From: Neoechinorhynchus agilis
Taxonomy: Eukaryota > Acanthocephala
Direction: 5' to 3'
DNA: 64,000 nt
NCBI GenBank assembly: GCA_051530055.1
Contig: CM121343.1
Location: 4,030,001-4,094,000 of the forward strand
Part shown: positions 10,749 through 21,889 of the stretch, in pieces
Layout of the letters: each line of letters begins with the position of its first letter
Position numbering within the stretch: position 1 is the stretch's first letter
Notes under the pieces: model-generated
Seen by the model: only the letters and a program-made list of their open reading frames with translations
What the model was told of the DNA's origin: nothing
Databases searched by the model: none
Translations under genes and position numbers: made by a program

Positions 10749-11776
10749 AGCGGTGAACGATTGTGTAGCCCTCAATCGAAATGTCTCTGACAAAAATGTG
10801 ATCAGGGATTGTGGCTTAACAAAAATCAATCAGAAAAAATCAATCAAAATGGAAGAACGTTAAAGGTGACTCCTTTAAGAGTGCCCATCTACAGAGGAAG
10901 AATTGAAATTCTACCCCCTCAGGTCCCCAGGGAACATTCTTCGAGAGTATGAACTCTTGGGGAAATAACGACGATCTCATGATTTTCGTGTTTCTATGGT
11001 GTCTGTGGAAGTAAATCAGAACTTTCTAAGCCTTCCTGAACGGAATACCGAGAGCACCATTCATGTCACATTGAACTATGCACAAAACGATTATGCCGGA
11101 AATTTAGAATGAAACTAACGATATACCGAGATCTTGAGTAAAAAAGAATCTTCGAGTGACAAGAAAAATAACCCAGCAGCTAAAAGTGCCATTTTTAACA
11201 ATTGTGGCAAAAAATTGACGAGGCAACTATTGGGAACCACTACCCAACGATATTGAGCTATCGGGACGCTCATGAAAATAACGCGTTTTACGAGAGGGGA
11301 TTCTTCCGTGGATATAGCGAGCTATCAAATACACTTTAGGCCCTAATCCAAGAGCACTCAAAGTTAAACAAATGTTGGAATTTAACCCTTTTTTTGTTAG
11401 AATGTAGTTTCAACGTGGAACAATTGGGTGGTGGGCTTTGATATTAAGAGTGAGAAATTTCGGCCTTAAGGAGTGTTTGTGAACTTTTTTCTATTCCTCT
11501 CTGGCTCACACGATTGCACGTTCGCTTCTTTTTGTTGTAAAAATTTAAATATGAAGCCGAAACAGCGAGGAAGAGGAATCCTAACACCTACGTCATCTAC
11601 GTTGCTATGACGTCAACTTAAGTGCGCAATTGTAAACGTTATGAAGTGTGTTAAAATGATAGCGCTTCTCCAAAATATCGAACGGCGGGAATACCTTATC
11701 TTTGAAATTGTCACAACCTCGTCGTACTCTTTCCATTTGTTCCTTGATAATACTTCATTTGACCAAAAAAAGCATA
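10749..11776. other. Intergenic stretch, no gene seen
   Basis: Both strands hold only short open frames without family resemblance, including one plus-strand frame at 11641-11970 that overlaps the start of the duplicated segment. The BET promoter should lie at its left end. No repeat structure was recognised between 10850 and 11700. Confidence 0.6.
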
Positions 11777-12348
11777 GTCAGACCGGAGACTTTCGGACAT
11801 CTAGCAAATTCACGGAGATCAACATGGAGTCTAAACTCAAAACGATATTTTTCTCGCAAAGTTATTTAATAGCGGTCTTAATTTCCATTTGTATCAGAAA
11901 TGTGTCCGTCGTCCCGTGGATTTTTACCTTTGACGTCACCGATTCTTGTACCAATTTTAGCGCACAGTGAATGTTTCTAGACCTCCTTACATATCGACCA
12001 TTCTATCGGGGTTTTTGATGATTAACCCATACAAAATCTTGAGAATTTTTCATTTCTAAAATTCGTACGCTATTAGAAATTATAGTTGTAGGCAATACCT
12101 TGGATAATCGCCGAATTTAATCGAACGTCTGTCCTTCCACTCTGCTTCCAAGAACCATGCTTAAAAGCTGATGAGAAACCTTCAGGTCGTTGAAAAAAGA
12201 GGAACTTGAAGCTCTTTACAGTTTTCCGCTCGGTTGGGCTCTTCTACTGTCCAGCAGAAATCTACGAAAGTTGGCAACTAGAAGAACCCACTGCAGATTC
12301 GATGACGGCGCGGATCTTATAATTCGACCGAACGGATGGGTCCCCAGG

Positions 12349-12516
12349 ATAAAAGCGGTATTTTATTGAGATATTTCGAAAGAGGAAGCCTCGTCAGTCA
12401 TCTTAAAAGGTTTGTGTTCAGGTTCGCAGAGGATCGCCATTCCCGAGGTTTGAAGACCGCGTGTCCACTCGTACAAACGAGGTGAGGCCTCCTCGCTAAA
12501 TATCTTCAATAAAATA
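12349..12516. mobile_element. Fold-back element with hammerhead-like arms
   Basis: The left arm (TTTTATTGAGATATTTCGAAA, then GAGGAAGCCTCGTCAG) is inverted at the right end (GAGGCCTCCTCGCTAAATATC, then TTCAATAAAAT). Read on the minus strand the left arm gives CTGACGAGGCTTCCTC followed by CGAAATATC. A second family member in the opposite orientation lies at 40225-40435, and the duplication carries a third copy at about 17545-17712. There is no coding sequence, so it would be mobilised by proteins encoded elsewhere. Confidence 0.75.
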
Positions 12517-12954
12517 TGTGTGTTTTAAAGGAATAATTGATTAAATCTGCAATTTAGGTCATTTCATTGCCTTTGCTGCAAAAAGGAGGGTTATGGCATA
12601 ACTGCGATGAAACTCACGTCTTTAGTTTTAAATCCGAAATGGAGCAATGGATCGGTAGAGCCTTAAACCGGTCGCTAATGAACTAGCACGTCTACTACTT
12701 TCAGTTAATGCTGTGGCACTGATGTAGAAGGAGCCATTAATTCTTGTGGTCAGTATGGTACCGTTTTTCTCTTGGAAAATCTTAGATTTTACGTAAGGAT
12801 ATGTTTATAAATTATGGAACATCTCCATTACCTTTTGCTCGCATCTAATCTGAGACTAAATCGTCGATCTCAATTTATCTGGAAAACGCGCACTCTGATC
12901 GCTTCCACACGTACGATTAAAATTGTCGTTGAATTAAAAAAAATATATAATGAA

Positions 12955-13150
12955 AACATTTTTGCATCCACAATCTGGGGCTCAGTGGCATAAGCACGCT
13001 CAAAATGCGCTCGATAGGTCGTTGGGTTCCACGGGGGTCGCGAGGCTGCTCTAAGGGTGGGGTCAGGTTTTGAGATCGCCCATTGACCCCATGCCCTTCG
13101 AGGGCGACTAAGCGCTTCCGAAAGTTAGCCAAGAGGCCCCCAAAAAAAGA
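12955..13150 (+). mobile_element. Possible tRNA-like SINE fragment
   Basis: The plus strand reads GGGGCTCAGTGGCATAAGC at about 12976, resembling a tRNA acceptor and A box. About 40 bases on it has GGGTTCCACGGGG, resembling a B box. The region is GC-rich against AT-rich flanks. It is repeated only within the 1.75-kb duplication, so the SINE call is weak; it could be an unrelated GC-rich insertion. Confidence 0.3.
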
Positions 13151-13203
13151 TTGCGATTTAAGATAATAAATCCACAAGATGGAAACAGAACATTTATCAA
13201 ACG

Positions 13204-13688
13204 CTATTTGAGTTCACTTCCACGGTCATTCTTATAATCGTTCAAGGTGCTTCTCAAGACTTTGACCGTTCGAAACATAAATATTTTACGCTGCGTACTA
13301 TATGGCAATAAGTGAACATTGACATTCTCGTCCATACAAATTTGATCAGTACATTCCTCCAGGTCCTTGTAAGCCGAAACATCACTGAACACACTGAAAT
13401 CGTTTGTAACACAATCCGTATTGGCTTTGGCACAAACTCTGAGTTCGCATATGTATTTATACATCTTCTTGATAAGATTTATCATTAATAAGATAATCTT
13501 GTCGCTGACGAGCTGTCTAAACTTGTACCTGACTAAGGTGTGCGAATGAATTGAAACTCCAAGTATCAAAGCCGTATATGCTGCCAAAAGACTGTTGTGA
13601 AAACTCGTGAGGCAACGTGATTTCAATAAGGATATCCCATCCATACCAGACTGCGATTCTTTATTGCAATAATCGTTGAATGTGGGTA
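13204..13688 (-). CDS. Probable 3' exon of the helical-protein gene
   Basis: An open frame whose start region (LPTFNDYCNKESQ) directly follows an AG. It continues through a hydrophobic helical stretch (SLLAAYTALILGVSIHSH) to a stop at 13204. It lies on the same strand just downstream of the 424-residue helical reading frame and could be its next exon. The phase of the junction across 13689-13967 does not close cleanly with the obvious donor, so the join is unproved. The family is not recognised. The last 320 bases are included in the duplicated segment, and the second copy at 18402-18680 is cut off. Confidence 0.5.
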
Positions 13689-13949
13689 GTCTTTAGAGAT
13701 TTTTTTGATTTTAACATCTATTACAAAAAATATCTATCGTGCTCATCTTTATCAATCACTTTAGACGATAGTAAAAAACCGAAAAATTCAAGGCAATATA
13801 TTACAAGAAAACGTTTATAAAATTTAGTAATGTGGAACCTCTTAATAATCGATGAACAAATCCATTAGCATTCGAATTACTGAGTTGAGAAGCGGTTAGG
13901 TAATAAACTTAAATATAAGAGGAGAACCCAGGACTAAGAAGAATGAAAT

Positions 13950-15250
13950 TTAAACATCAACGTTTACAGTCTTAAGAGCATCGTCGAAGCATTTGAAATT
14001 TTCTGAGTCTTGTTTCACGACTTGCCCGATTTTCAATTGAAAAAACCTCGTTAAAGATCCCAGGAGGTCAAGAGAATCCGATTCCTGCGATTGCTTAAGT
14101 AGAGACTTGAATAGTGGATTCTTCGGGTCTACTGAAAAATTGCCGAGACTGCATAATAAGAGATAAGAAATTGTATAAGAGCGTGGTTCTGGATCGGATC
14201 CAAACTTCTTTATGGTGGTAATCATGTCTTTTAAGAAATCCATTGACGAATCGTTTAAGATCCTTTCCGAAACGGCATGCGATCGTGACGTTAAATGGAA
14301 CAAAACCCAACAAGCGTTCTCCACTATTTCGTTCGTCAGCATATCAATGGAATGGATAGAAATAACGTCCTTTAAAATGATTCCAATAGATTCCGCCAAG
14401 GAAAGTGCGGAAGCAATGTCATTTATTATTTTGCTCGAAAACCTCCCTTCGCTTTCATACATTCCAGTTACGGACGAAATTATACTGTTGACAATGGTAA
14501 AATACTTAAGCATAAGGAGTGATTTCCAACTTGTTAGATGAATGATTTTCGAAGAGGAGATGTTAACAACTGTCATACATTGAATCTCCTTTATTACATA
14601 TTGGTTGAGCCGAGTTAAGTAATCGACTAGAGTTAATTGTGCTTGTTCAGAAAAAGAATCAATCGCACGATTTCCTTCGTCGGACAAGATTGAGAAATCA
14701 CTTAGACTGTCATGTAGGCCTTCAGAATGGTTTCCTAATATTTTGTTCGCGTGAATAAATTTACATACTTTTGCAACAACATCAGCAATTAAAAGATTAC
14801 ATGACATTTCAGACAAATAATAACGAGTAAGTTCTTTTTCTGCAGGTGGAATCGCTCGAGACAGTATACTGCAGAATTTAGGAACGGAGTACTGTTGATA
14901 TCGTCGAGAGTATTCCACCAAATCACAAAGTAATTGGAAATATTCAATCAGAATGTCAGGAGAACACGGGATGACCGATTGGTGAATTGTCATCGCCCAT
15001 ACAAGTACAAGAATAGGTTGAAAAAGAATGCGTTCGCCATGAACGCTAACATTTATCTCATGAGCCGTTTTTGCCAGGGAAAGTACAATGTTCTCACCAA
15101 AACACCCTTTCCGTTCAGATTTATGTTCGATTGACTCCAATTGCGGAATCAATATCCTATCGAGTAAAGCATCGATTTCCTCTAACGTCAAAAAACAGAT
15201 TTTCGTTATCGATTGTAACAAGAACTCAAAATTTACGATATGGATTTTCT
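13950..15250 (-). CDS. Unrecognised all-helical (ARM/HEAT-like) protein, central exon
   Basis: About 430 residues are open from an acceptor-like region near 15250. There is no ATG at the start of the open frame, so it is an internal exon. The protein is Leu/Ile-rich with regularly spaced amphipathic helices, for example LTLEEIDALLDRILIPQLE, IVENACWVLFHLTSRSHAV and DLLGSLTRFFQLK. This spacing resembles alpha-solenoid repeats of the ARM/HEAT kind. I do not recognise the family. Codon use and length argue for a real gene. The 5' third (from about 14971 on) is copied in inverted orientation at 16241-16974. Confidence 0.65.
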
Positions 15251-15423
15251 CTCGATATGATTAATAGATGCTTTGTATCGATAATTTGAAGACAAGATTA
15301 ATTCAAACCAACTGTGAGAACATCTCAGGTGTTTTTTACATTAACTACAGCCAATATGACAAAAAATAAATTTAACAAAACCCCCACCTAAATGGAAACT
15401 TCGCATAATGCCCTAGGAAAATC

Positions 15424-15891
15424 TCAATTGTTAAAAAATAGAAAATCTGTTCTTGTGGCGTGTAATTTAGCACTCGCCAAAAATCTTTTCGACGTTATAA
15501 CTTCCATGTGTCGCTCAGCATTGGCAATAAAGTTCGCTATAAACTGTTCCTCGTTGTTCTTTTCCATTTCGAGAAGTTTTAATCGAAGTGCAGCAATCTC
15601 AGCGGTTTCAATAACTACTACATCATCGTTTCCATTTGCCGATTTCGTACGTTTTCCATCAAAATCGACTTTTATGCGATGATCAGGCACCGTATCGAGT
15701 GTATCATCTTTAGGCGGCGGCGGCAACCTTCCCATCGAAGAATCCTTCTTCTCACTACTTTGACCACACTTATTTTCCTCGGCTAACCTAGCCGCAAGCT
15801 TCAAACTTGCAGATTTTACGATCTTACCAAAGGCTCGATCCCGGTGCCCAGTCGTGTTCTTTGAAGTATTCTTCTTTTCGGATGTGGGCAT
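15424..15891 (-). CDS. Probable first exon of the helical-protein gene
   Basis: The ATG at 15891 opens 155 residues. A basic, Lys/Ser-rich N-terminus (SEKKNTSKNTTGHRDRAF) is followed by a Pro/acidic linker and then a helical, coiled-coil-like segment (IAALRLKLLEMEKNNEEQ). It ends at a stop about 175 bases before the next open exon. A donor before the stop would join it to 15250-13950, but I could not fix the site. It could instead be a separate small gene. The 3' two thirds are repeated, inverted, at 16241-16512. Confidence 0.55.
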   Translation of the reverse strand: MPTSEKKNTSKNTTGHRDRAFGKIVKSASLKLAARLAEENKCGQSSEKKDSSMGRLPPPPKDDTLDTVPDHRIKVDFDGKRTKSANGNDDVVVIETAEIAALRLKLLEMEKNNEEQFIANFIANAERHMEVITSKRFLASAKLHATRTDFLFFNN

Positions 15892-16240
15892 ATCTCTTGA
15901 AGATCACTAAATGTGGACCAATTCAATCGCTCACAAGCTAAGCCACACGATGCATGAATGAAAAATTAAAACGATAAAACCACAAAACCAGTGTTAAGGC
16001 GAAAAAACCCATTAACGACCAAATCGATCGTCGATGATGCAATTAAACAAAAATATTAATTTTCCTTCTTTCGCGGCAATGTTCCATCATGAAATTTCAC
16101 TGCGATTTGTACGAATGTTCGAACTTATAGATTAGATCTTTTTTTAAAAAAAATGTCCCCACATTTGAATTTTTTAACATTACGCATCGTCCTTCTTAGT
16201 TGAAGGCCACTAAGTTGCCAAATTGTTCAATAATCCATTC

Positions 16241-16974
16241 GAGCGGTGCCTGATCATCGCATAAAAGTCGATTTTGATGGAAAACGTACGAAATCGGCAA
16301 ATGGAAACGATGATGTAGTAGTTATTGAAACCGCTGAGATTGCTGCACTTCGATTAAAACTTCTCGAAATGGAAAAGAACAACGAGGAACAGTTTATAGC
16401 GAACTTTATTGCCAATGCTGAGCGGCACATGGAAGTTATAACGTCGAAAAGATTTTTGGCGAGTGCTAAATTACACGCCGCAAGAACAGATTTTCTATTT
16501 TTTAACAATTGAGATTTTCCTAGGGCATTATGCGAAGTTTCCATTTAGGTAGGGGTTTTGTTAAATTTATTTTTTGTCATATTGGCTGTAGTTAATGTAA
16601 AAAACACCTGAGATGTTCTCACAGTTGGTTTGAATTAATCTTGTCTTCAAATTATCGATACAAAGCATCTATTAATCATATCGAGAGAAAATCCATATCG
16701 TAAATTTTGAGTTCTTGTTACAATCGATAACGAAAATCTGTTTTTTGACGTTAGAGGAAATCGATGCTTTACTCGATAGGATATTGATTCCGCAATTGGA
16801 GTCAATCGAACATAAATCTGAACGGAAAGGGTGTTTTGGTGAGAACATTGTACTTTCCCTGGCAAAAACGGCTCATGAGATAAATGTTAGCGTCCATGGC
16901 GAACGCATTCTTTTTCAACCTATTCTTGTACTTGTATGGGCGATGACAATTCACCAATCGGTCATCCCGTGTTA
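16241..16974 (+). pseudogene. Inverted partial copy of the helical-protein gene
   Basis: This is the reverse complement of about 14971-15690 with only a few substitutions. It carries the coiled-coil end of the first exon (VPDHRIKVDFDGK onward), the intron and the start of the second exon (up to MTIHQSVIPC). It is bounded by unique sequence on the left and by the second 1.75-kb segment on the right. It lacks the ATG exon start and most of the gene, so it is a non-functional fragment. Confidence 0.92.
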
Positions 16975-18725
16975 GTCAGACCGGAGACTTTCGGACATCT
17001 AGCAAATTCACGGAAATCCACATGGAGTCTAAACTCAAAACGATATTTTTCTCGCAAAGTTATTTAATAGCGGTCTTAATTTCCATTTGTATCAGAAATG
17101 TGTCCGTCGTCCCGTGGATTTTTACCTTTGACGTCACCGATTCTTGTACCAATTTTAGCGCACAGTGAATGTTTCTAGACCTCCTTACATATCGACCATT
17201 CTATCGGGGTTTTTGATGATTAACCCATACAAAATCTTGAGAATTTTTCATTTCTAAAATTCGTACGCTATTAGGAATTATAGTTGTAGGCAATACCTTG
17301 GATAATCGCCGAATTTAATCGAACGTCTGTCCTTCCACTCTGCTTCCAAGAACCATGCTTAAAAGCTGATGAGAAACCTTCAGGTCGTTGAAAAAAGAGG
17401 AACTTGAAGCTCTTTACAGTTTTCCGCTCGGTTGGGCTCTTCTACTGTCCAGCAGAAATCTACGAAAGTTGGCAACTAGAAGAACCCACTGCAGATTCGA
17501 TGACGGCGCGGATCTTATAATTCGACCGAACGGATGGGTCCCCAGGATAAAAGCGGTATTTTATTGAGATATTTCGAAAGAGGAAGCCTCGTCAGTCATC
17601 TTAAAAGGTTTGTGTTCAGGTTCGCAGAGGATCGCCATTCCCGAGGTTTGAAGACCGCGTGTCCACTCGTACAAACGAGGTGAGGCCTCCTCGCTAAATA
17701 TCTTCAATAAAATATGTGTGTTTTAAAGGAATAATTGATTAAATCTGCAATTTAGGTCATTTCATTGCCTTTGCTGCAAAAAGGAGGGTTATGGCATAAC
17801 TGCGATGAAACTCACGTCTTTAGTTTTAAATCCGAAATGGAGCAATGGATCGGTAGAGCCTTAAACCGGTCGCTAATGAACTAGCACGTCTACTACTTTC
17901 AGTTAATGCTGTGGCACTGATGTAGAAGGAGCCATTAATTCTTGTGGTCAGTATGGTACCGTTTTTCTCTTGGAAAATCTTAGATTTTACGTAAGGATAT
18001 GTTTATAAATTATGGAACATCTCCATTACCTTTTGCTCGCATCTAATCTGAGACTAAATCGTCGATCTCAATTTATCTGGAAAACGCGCACTCTGATCGC
18101 TTCCACACGTACGATTAAAATTGTCGTTGAATTAAAAAAAATATATAATGAAAACATTTTTGCATCCACAATCTGGGGCTCAGTGGCATAAGCACGCTCA
18201 AAATGCGCTCGATAGGTCGTTGGGTTCCACGGGGGTCGCGAGGCTGCTCTAAGGGTGGGGTCAGGTTTTGAGATCGCCCATTGACCCCATGCCCTTCGAG
18301 GGCGACTAAGCGCTTCCGAAAGTTAGCCAAGAGGCCCCCAAAAAAAGATTGCGATTTAAGATAATAAATCCACAAGATGGAAACAGAACATTTATCAAAC
18401 GCTATTTGAGTTCACTTCCACGGTCATTCTTATAATCGTTCAAGGTGCTTCTCAAGACTTTGACCGTTCGAAACATAAATATTTTACGCTGCGTACTATA
18501 TGGCAATAAGTGAACATTGACATTCTCGTCCATACAAATTTGATCAGTACATTCCTCCAGGTCCTTGTAAGCCGAAACATCACTGAACACACTGAAATCG
18601 TTTGTAACACAATCCGTATTGGCTTTGGCACAAACTCTGAGTTCGCATATGTATTTATACATCTTGATAAGATTTATCATTAATAAGATAATCTTGTCGC
18701 TGACGAGCTGTCTAAACTTGTACCT
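16975..18725. repeat. Second copy of the 1.75-kb segment (copy A')
   Basis: A near-identical direct copy of 11777-13525, joined at its left edge to the inverted gene fragment and at its right edge to unrelated sequence after TAAACTTGTACCT. It includes a copy of the fold-back element (about 17545-17712), of the possible SINE (about 18153-18350) and of the last 92 codons of the minus-strand exon. It has no independent gene. Confidence 0.93.
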
Positions 18726-18973
18726 AGCGAATTATTATATAGTTGAATTATTTTTGATAATTTTCGGCTTTCGCGTAGGCCTTCTTCAGTCTATCTAAAA
18801 TGCACTCAAGAAGCACTCAATTTCGTTTATCCGGTAGTTTTCTCAAGATTGAGTTTGTAATCCGTTTTGTTGCTTACAAACGTATCCGTTTTTGTATCAT
18901 GATGGCCTCTGTCGTACACTCCGCGTACGAATCTGAGTGCCATCAAAATTAATCTGGTGCCCACGGGACACCA

Positions 18974-19440
18974 TTGTCGAATTCAGTCCTCTTTAAGGCT
19001 GCTCTTCGGTGCTCGGCAATCCTTCTTTTCAGATTGTTCGTTTGTCCCACATATGAAATGACACATTCAGCAGGAACATCCTCATTCTTCGGCCGAATCG
19101 TGAACTCCTTATCCTTGTTATTTCGGGGTTATATAACAAAAAGGGCAGGACTCCACAGTGTACTTCGGCCGAAGAATGAGGATGTTCCTGCTGAATGTGT
19201 CTACAAGATCCCATGTTCCAACTGCAATCTATCTCATATGTGGGACAAACGAACAATCTAAAAAGAAGGGGTAAAACGGAGAGGATTAATGACGGTCAGT
19301 GTAGTGTGGGTTATTCTTCACCTTTTATCGCTCACAATTGTTACAAATTAGGATGCGATGGACATTTAGGTGAGGATTCTCCCAAATCAAAGTCCCTTAT
19401 TTGCCGTTATTCTGAAACAAGCGACCACGCACACACTTAG
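18974..19440 (+). mobile_element. Penelope-like element fragment, GIY-YIG endonuclease part
   Basis: The plus strand reads PAECVYKIPCSNCNLSYVGQTNNLKRR over two frames. This is the Penelope-type GIY-YIG signature with its characteristic CxxC pair. It is followed by a short C-terminal tail ending SDHAHT. About 19028-19081 repeats the same segment in inverted orientation, so the fragment is partly palindromic. No reverse-transcriptase part is seen. Penelope elements lack LTRs and capsid genes. It lies directly downstream of the truncated endophilin gene. Confidence 0.75.
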
Positions 19441-19481
19441 GGCTGATAAACCGATATCAGTACTCAAATCAAAGTTGCGGC

Positions 19482-20370
19482 TTAGAAGTGATCCTTAAGT
19501 GCGTTGAGTAGTGATGCGCATTTCGAATGATAATCTCGTTGAGCTTCAACCAGATCCACAAGGCACTTAAGTTGTCTACTATTGGCGGAACTTTCAATCT
19601 GATCGACTAATATCTTGGTAACTTCCATTTGGCGCTCAAATGCTGCCTGGCAAGTACCGAGTTCTACGTCGGGTTCAGAGTCGTTGTTTGCCTGTTTCAT
19701 TTTCATTTTAGCGGCATCAAGTTCGAATCTTGCATTTTCTAAATTCTTACGCTCCTTTTGGAGATCTTTAAGATCTCCTTCGATGAATCCATGGAGAGGC
19801 TGGACAAATCCTGACAAAATGCGTTCATTTGTTTCCTTCTTTATCTTGCCTAATTGCACCTCAACTTCACCTATTGTTTTAAGCGAAGAACCTGTAAGGC
19901 AAAATCATTAGCTACAACCAAATAAAACCAACGTGCCAACCGAACATGGAATTCGGCCCAATATCGACCGAAGCGTCCAACATTAATCTTCCTAGAGCTT
20001 CTAACACATTCGGTTTATCCTTTACTGATTGACCGATCTTCGATAAGATAAATCCTTCCAGTTTCTCCACTTTCAAATGAAATCACAATTAAAATCACTA
20101 TAATGTTAAAAACAACAACCTTGACTCGGTTGGATAAGTCCGTCGGCCTGCTCTATTAAGCGATCGATCCATATTTTTTGCTTTTCGACGCGCTTCAATG
20201 ACGCCTCCAAATTGGGATCTAGTTGGGTTTTCTCGCTCTTACCAAGAGTTTCTTGTGTGACCTTTCGGGAAAAGGGGAAAATCGGCTCGTAATAGTATCC
20301 CACAAACCTGCTGCATACGATTTAGCATTTTGTTAGCCCCTTCGGCCAGTGATTTAAGGTCGAAATTCAT
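19482..20370 (-). CDS. SH3GLB: Endophilin-B, BAR domain only
   Basis: Four exons: 20370-20308, 20261-20120, 20069-19941 and 19891-19482. Phases agree and give 247 residues. Endophilin-B is a cytosolic N-BAR protein that bends membranes of the Golgi, mitochondria and autophagosomes. Family matches: N-terminal MNFDLKSLAEGANKMLNR, then LGKSEKTQLDPNLEASLKRV, IDRLIEQADGLIQPSQ, FIEGDLKDLQKERKNLENAR, LDAAKMKMKQA and VDLVEAQRDYHSKC. The usual protein is about 365 residues with a C-terminal SH3 domain. Here the frame stops right after the last BAR helix (LLNALKDHF), and Penelope debris follows with no SH3 sequence in the next 500 bases. Endophilin-A is less likely because the QPxxG and EGDLK segments fit B. 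Confidence 0.9.
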
Positions 20371-20799
20371 CTTCCAATACTCAATAATATATGGCTTAAT
20401 GAAAGCAACAAAAAAAACGCACGAAGCGTTCCGTTTGAGTCATGGAGCTTTTAAGAAGCGTGCTCGCATCCGTCGTGTGAGTACGAGAACGGTTGTACGT
20501 TTTTACATTCCAACCACTTTCACGCACTTAAATCGATTTCTGACTACTCCGTCTTAGAAGACGTATCAACGACGCATAAACACGAACTCCCAACGCATAA
20601 AGGCGGTGCATACGCGACAACGTCAATATCACAAAACTCAGCTCGCTTTCGAGTCAACTTGATGTGCGGATTATATGTGACGTTTCTACCTTCGGTAGAC
20701 ACGAAAGAATTATGAACACACTACGAAGTCTGCGAATTATCAAATTCGCTCGAATGGTAAGCGCCCCCGCGGTATCACCGTTCTCCCTTGGAAAGAAGG

Positions 20800-21120
20800 G
20801 AAAAGTCTAATTTAGGATGCAAAGTGTGTCGACTTGCTTGTCCCGAATAACCGACAAGAGGCCCTAACTGAGACGGGAGGAGCAGCGAGTGCCGCCGAAA
20901 GAAGGAAAGCAGATAAATACAAAGAGCTACGACAAAATTATATATTGCTTTCGGTGTGGAAACGCAAGGAGCACTGGGATCGTCAGCACAAAACTTCTGC
21001 GCTGAACTAGGACGGCGGCTAACATCCTGCACGGGAGAGCGGCGCGAGAGGACTTTCCTAATCCAAAGGATTAGCCTCGCAATCCAACGAGGAAATGCCG
21101 TCAGCGTCCGAGACACGATC
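20800..21120 (+). mobile_element. LINE reverse-transcriptase C-terminal fragment
   Basis: The plus strand encodes, across frame changes, GGAASAAAERRKADKYKELR, then ETQGALGSSAQNF and ELGRRLTSCTGERRERTFL, ending ISLAIQRGNAVSV. This is the typical C-terminal end of a non-LTR retrotransposon reverse transcriptase. At least one frameshift and several stops show decay. A related fragment lies at 60049-60250. Confidence 0.75.
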
Positions 21121-21269
21121 CCAGCTTAAAATAAAACACTTCTGAAAAGAATTACAAGAATAAATTAGACTTTGGAAAAAACTATCTGATAATTCGCCAT
21201 AAAAAAGTAAATGATGAACATCTTTACAACATTACGAAGTGTATTCGTTTGTATCAAACCAATTTAAAA

Positions 21270-21480
21270 TATCCATATTTGGTCAGAAATCGAAGGGGGA
21301 TCAGGAGGCGTGGAAGGCCGAGAAAACGATGGAAAGATTGAGTGGCTGAGGTGTCACCTTTACGGAGGAATGTGTGAAGTCTTTGGACTGCAAGTTTTTG
21401 TGCGACCCCGGGAAGGAAAAGCATGAAGTTGAGGCTGTTGGTCAGAAATCACATGTGTCCTAGGCGAAGCTAGCATGTCC
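21270..21480 (+). mobile_element. LINE C-terminal tail fragment
   Basis: The plus strand reads RRRGRPRKRWKD followed by a stop and then LRRNV. The GRPRKRW motif is usual at the end of another class of LINE polyproteins. A similar tail is found at 59755-59880 and 63420-63575. It is short and broken, and the exact clade is unknown. Confidence 0.55.
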
Positions 21481-21660
21481 GACAAATCTGTTAGGAACCC
21501 TGAACATTAATAAGCAAAATGGACACTTTTTCGTTGTGCCCAACGATAATCCAGAATCAGTTGGGGCTATAAAATTGCAGCAGACCACACAGACTCCCGT
21601 TAACATCTCAACTTCCATTTTTGCCATGGAAATGTGTGGATCTGATGCAGATATTTTCTG

Positions 21661-21813
21661 GTGATGAGGAAAATAGAGATTGGCTTATTTATTCTCATTA
21701 AATTTCGTCCGTATCGTTGGACGTCTTGAGGTTGTTTGAAAGTTAACCTGAAAAAGTCGGACGAACGAAATTTAATGGGAAATAATAAACCAATCTCTAT
21801 TCTTCTCATCACC
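21661..21813. repeat. Fold-back (inverted-repeat) element
   Basis: Arms 21661-21711 and 21758-21813 are inverted copies of about 50 bases. They share AAATAGAGATTGG and ATTAAATTTCGTCCG with their complements, around a 46-base loop. No coding capacity. It resembles a MITE or a stem-loop end of a larger element. Confidence 0.85.
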
Positions 21814-21889
21814 AAAAAATACATATATATGAACAATTTCTTTACAGCAATCTGATCTGTGTTCACGGGAGATCTCCGTAACACTTGTC

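Larger units (their letters stand above)
11777..13525. repeat. 1.75-kb segment duplicated at 16975-18725 (copy A)
   Basis: From AGTCAGACCGGAGACTTTCG to TAAACTTGTACCT this segment matches 16975-18725 in the same orientation, with only scattered substitutions and a 3-base difference near 13462. It spans a fold-back element (12349-12516), a possible SINE (12955-13150) and the 3' end of the minus-strand gene at 13204-13688. It is therefore a block of local genome and not a discrete transposon. No terminal repeats or target-site duplication are visible at its edges. Confidence 0.93.

Noticed and set aside
15392-15682. A plus-strand gene repeated at 16254-16544 on the minus strand
   Set aside because: In both places it is the antisense of the coiled-coil end of the helical-protein exon.
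11777-18725. The two 1.75-kb direct copies as terminal repeats of one retroelement
   Set aside because: The copies contain part of a host gene exon, the interval holds host gene sequence and no retroelement proteins, and no target-site duplication or terminal motif is seen.
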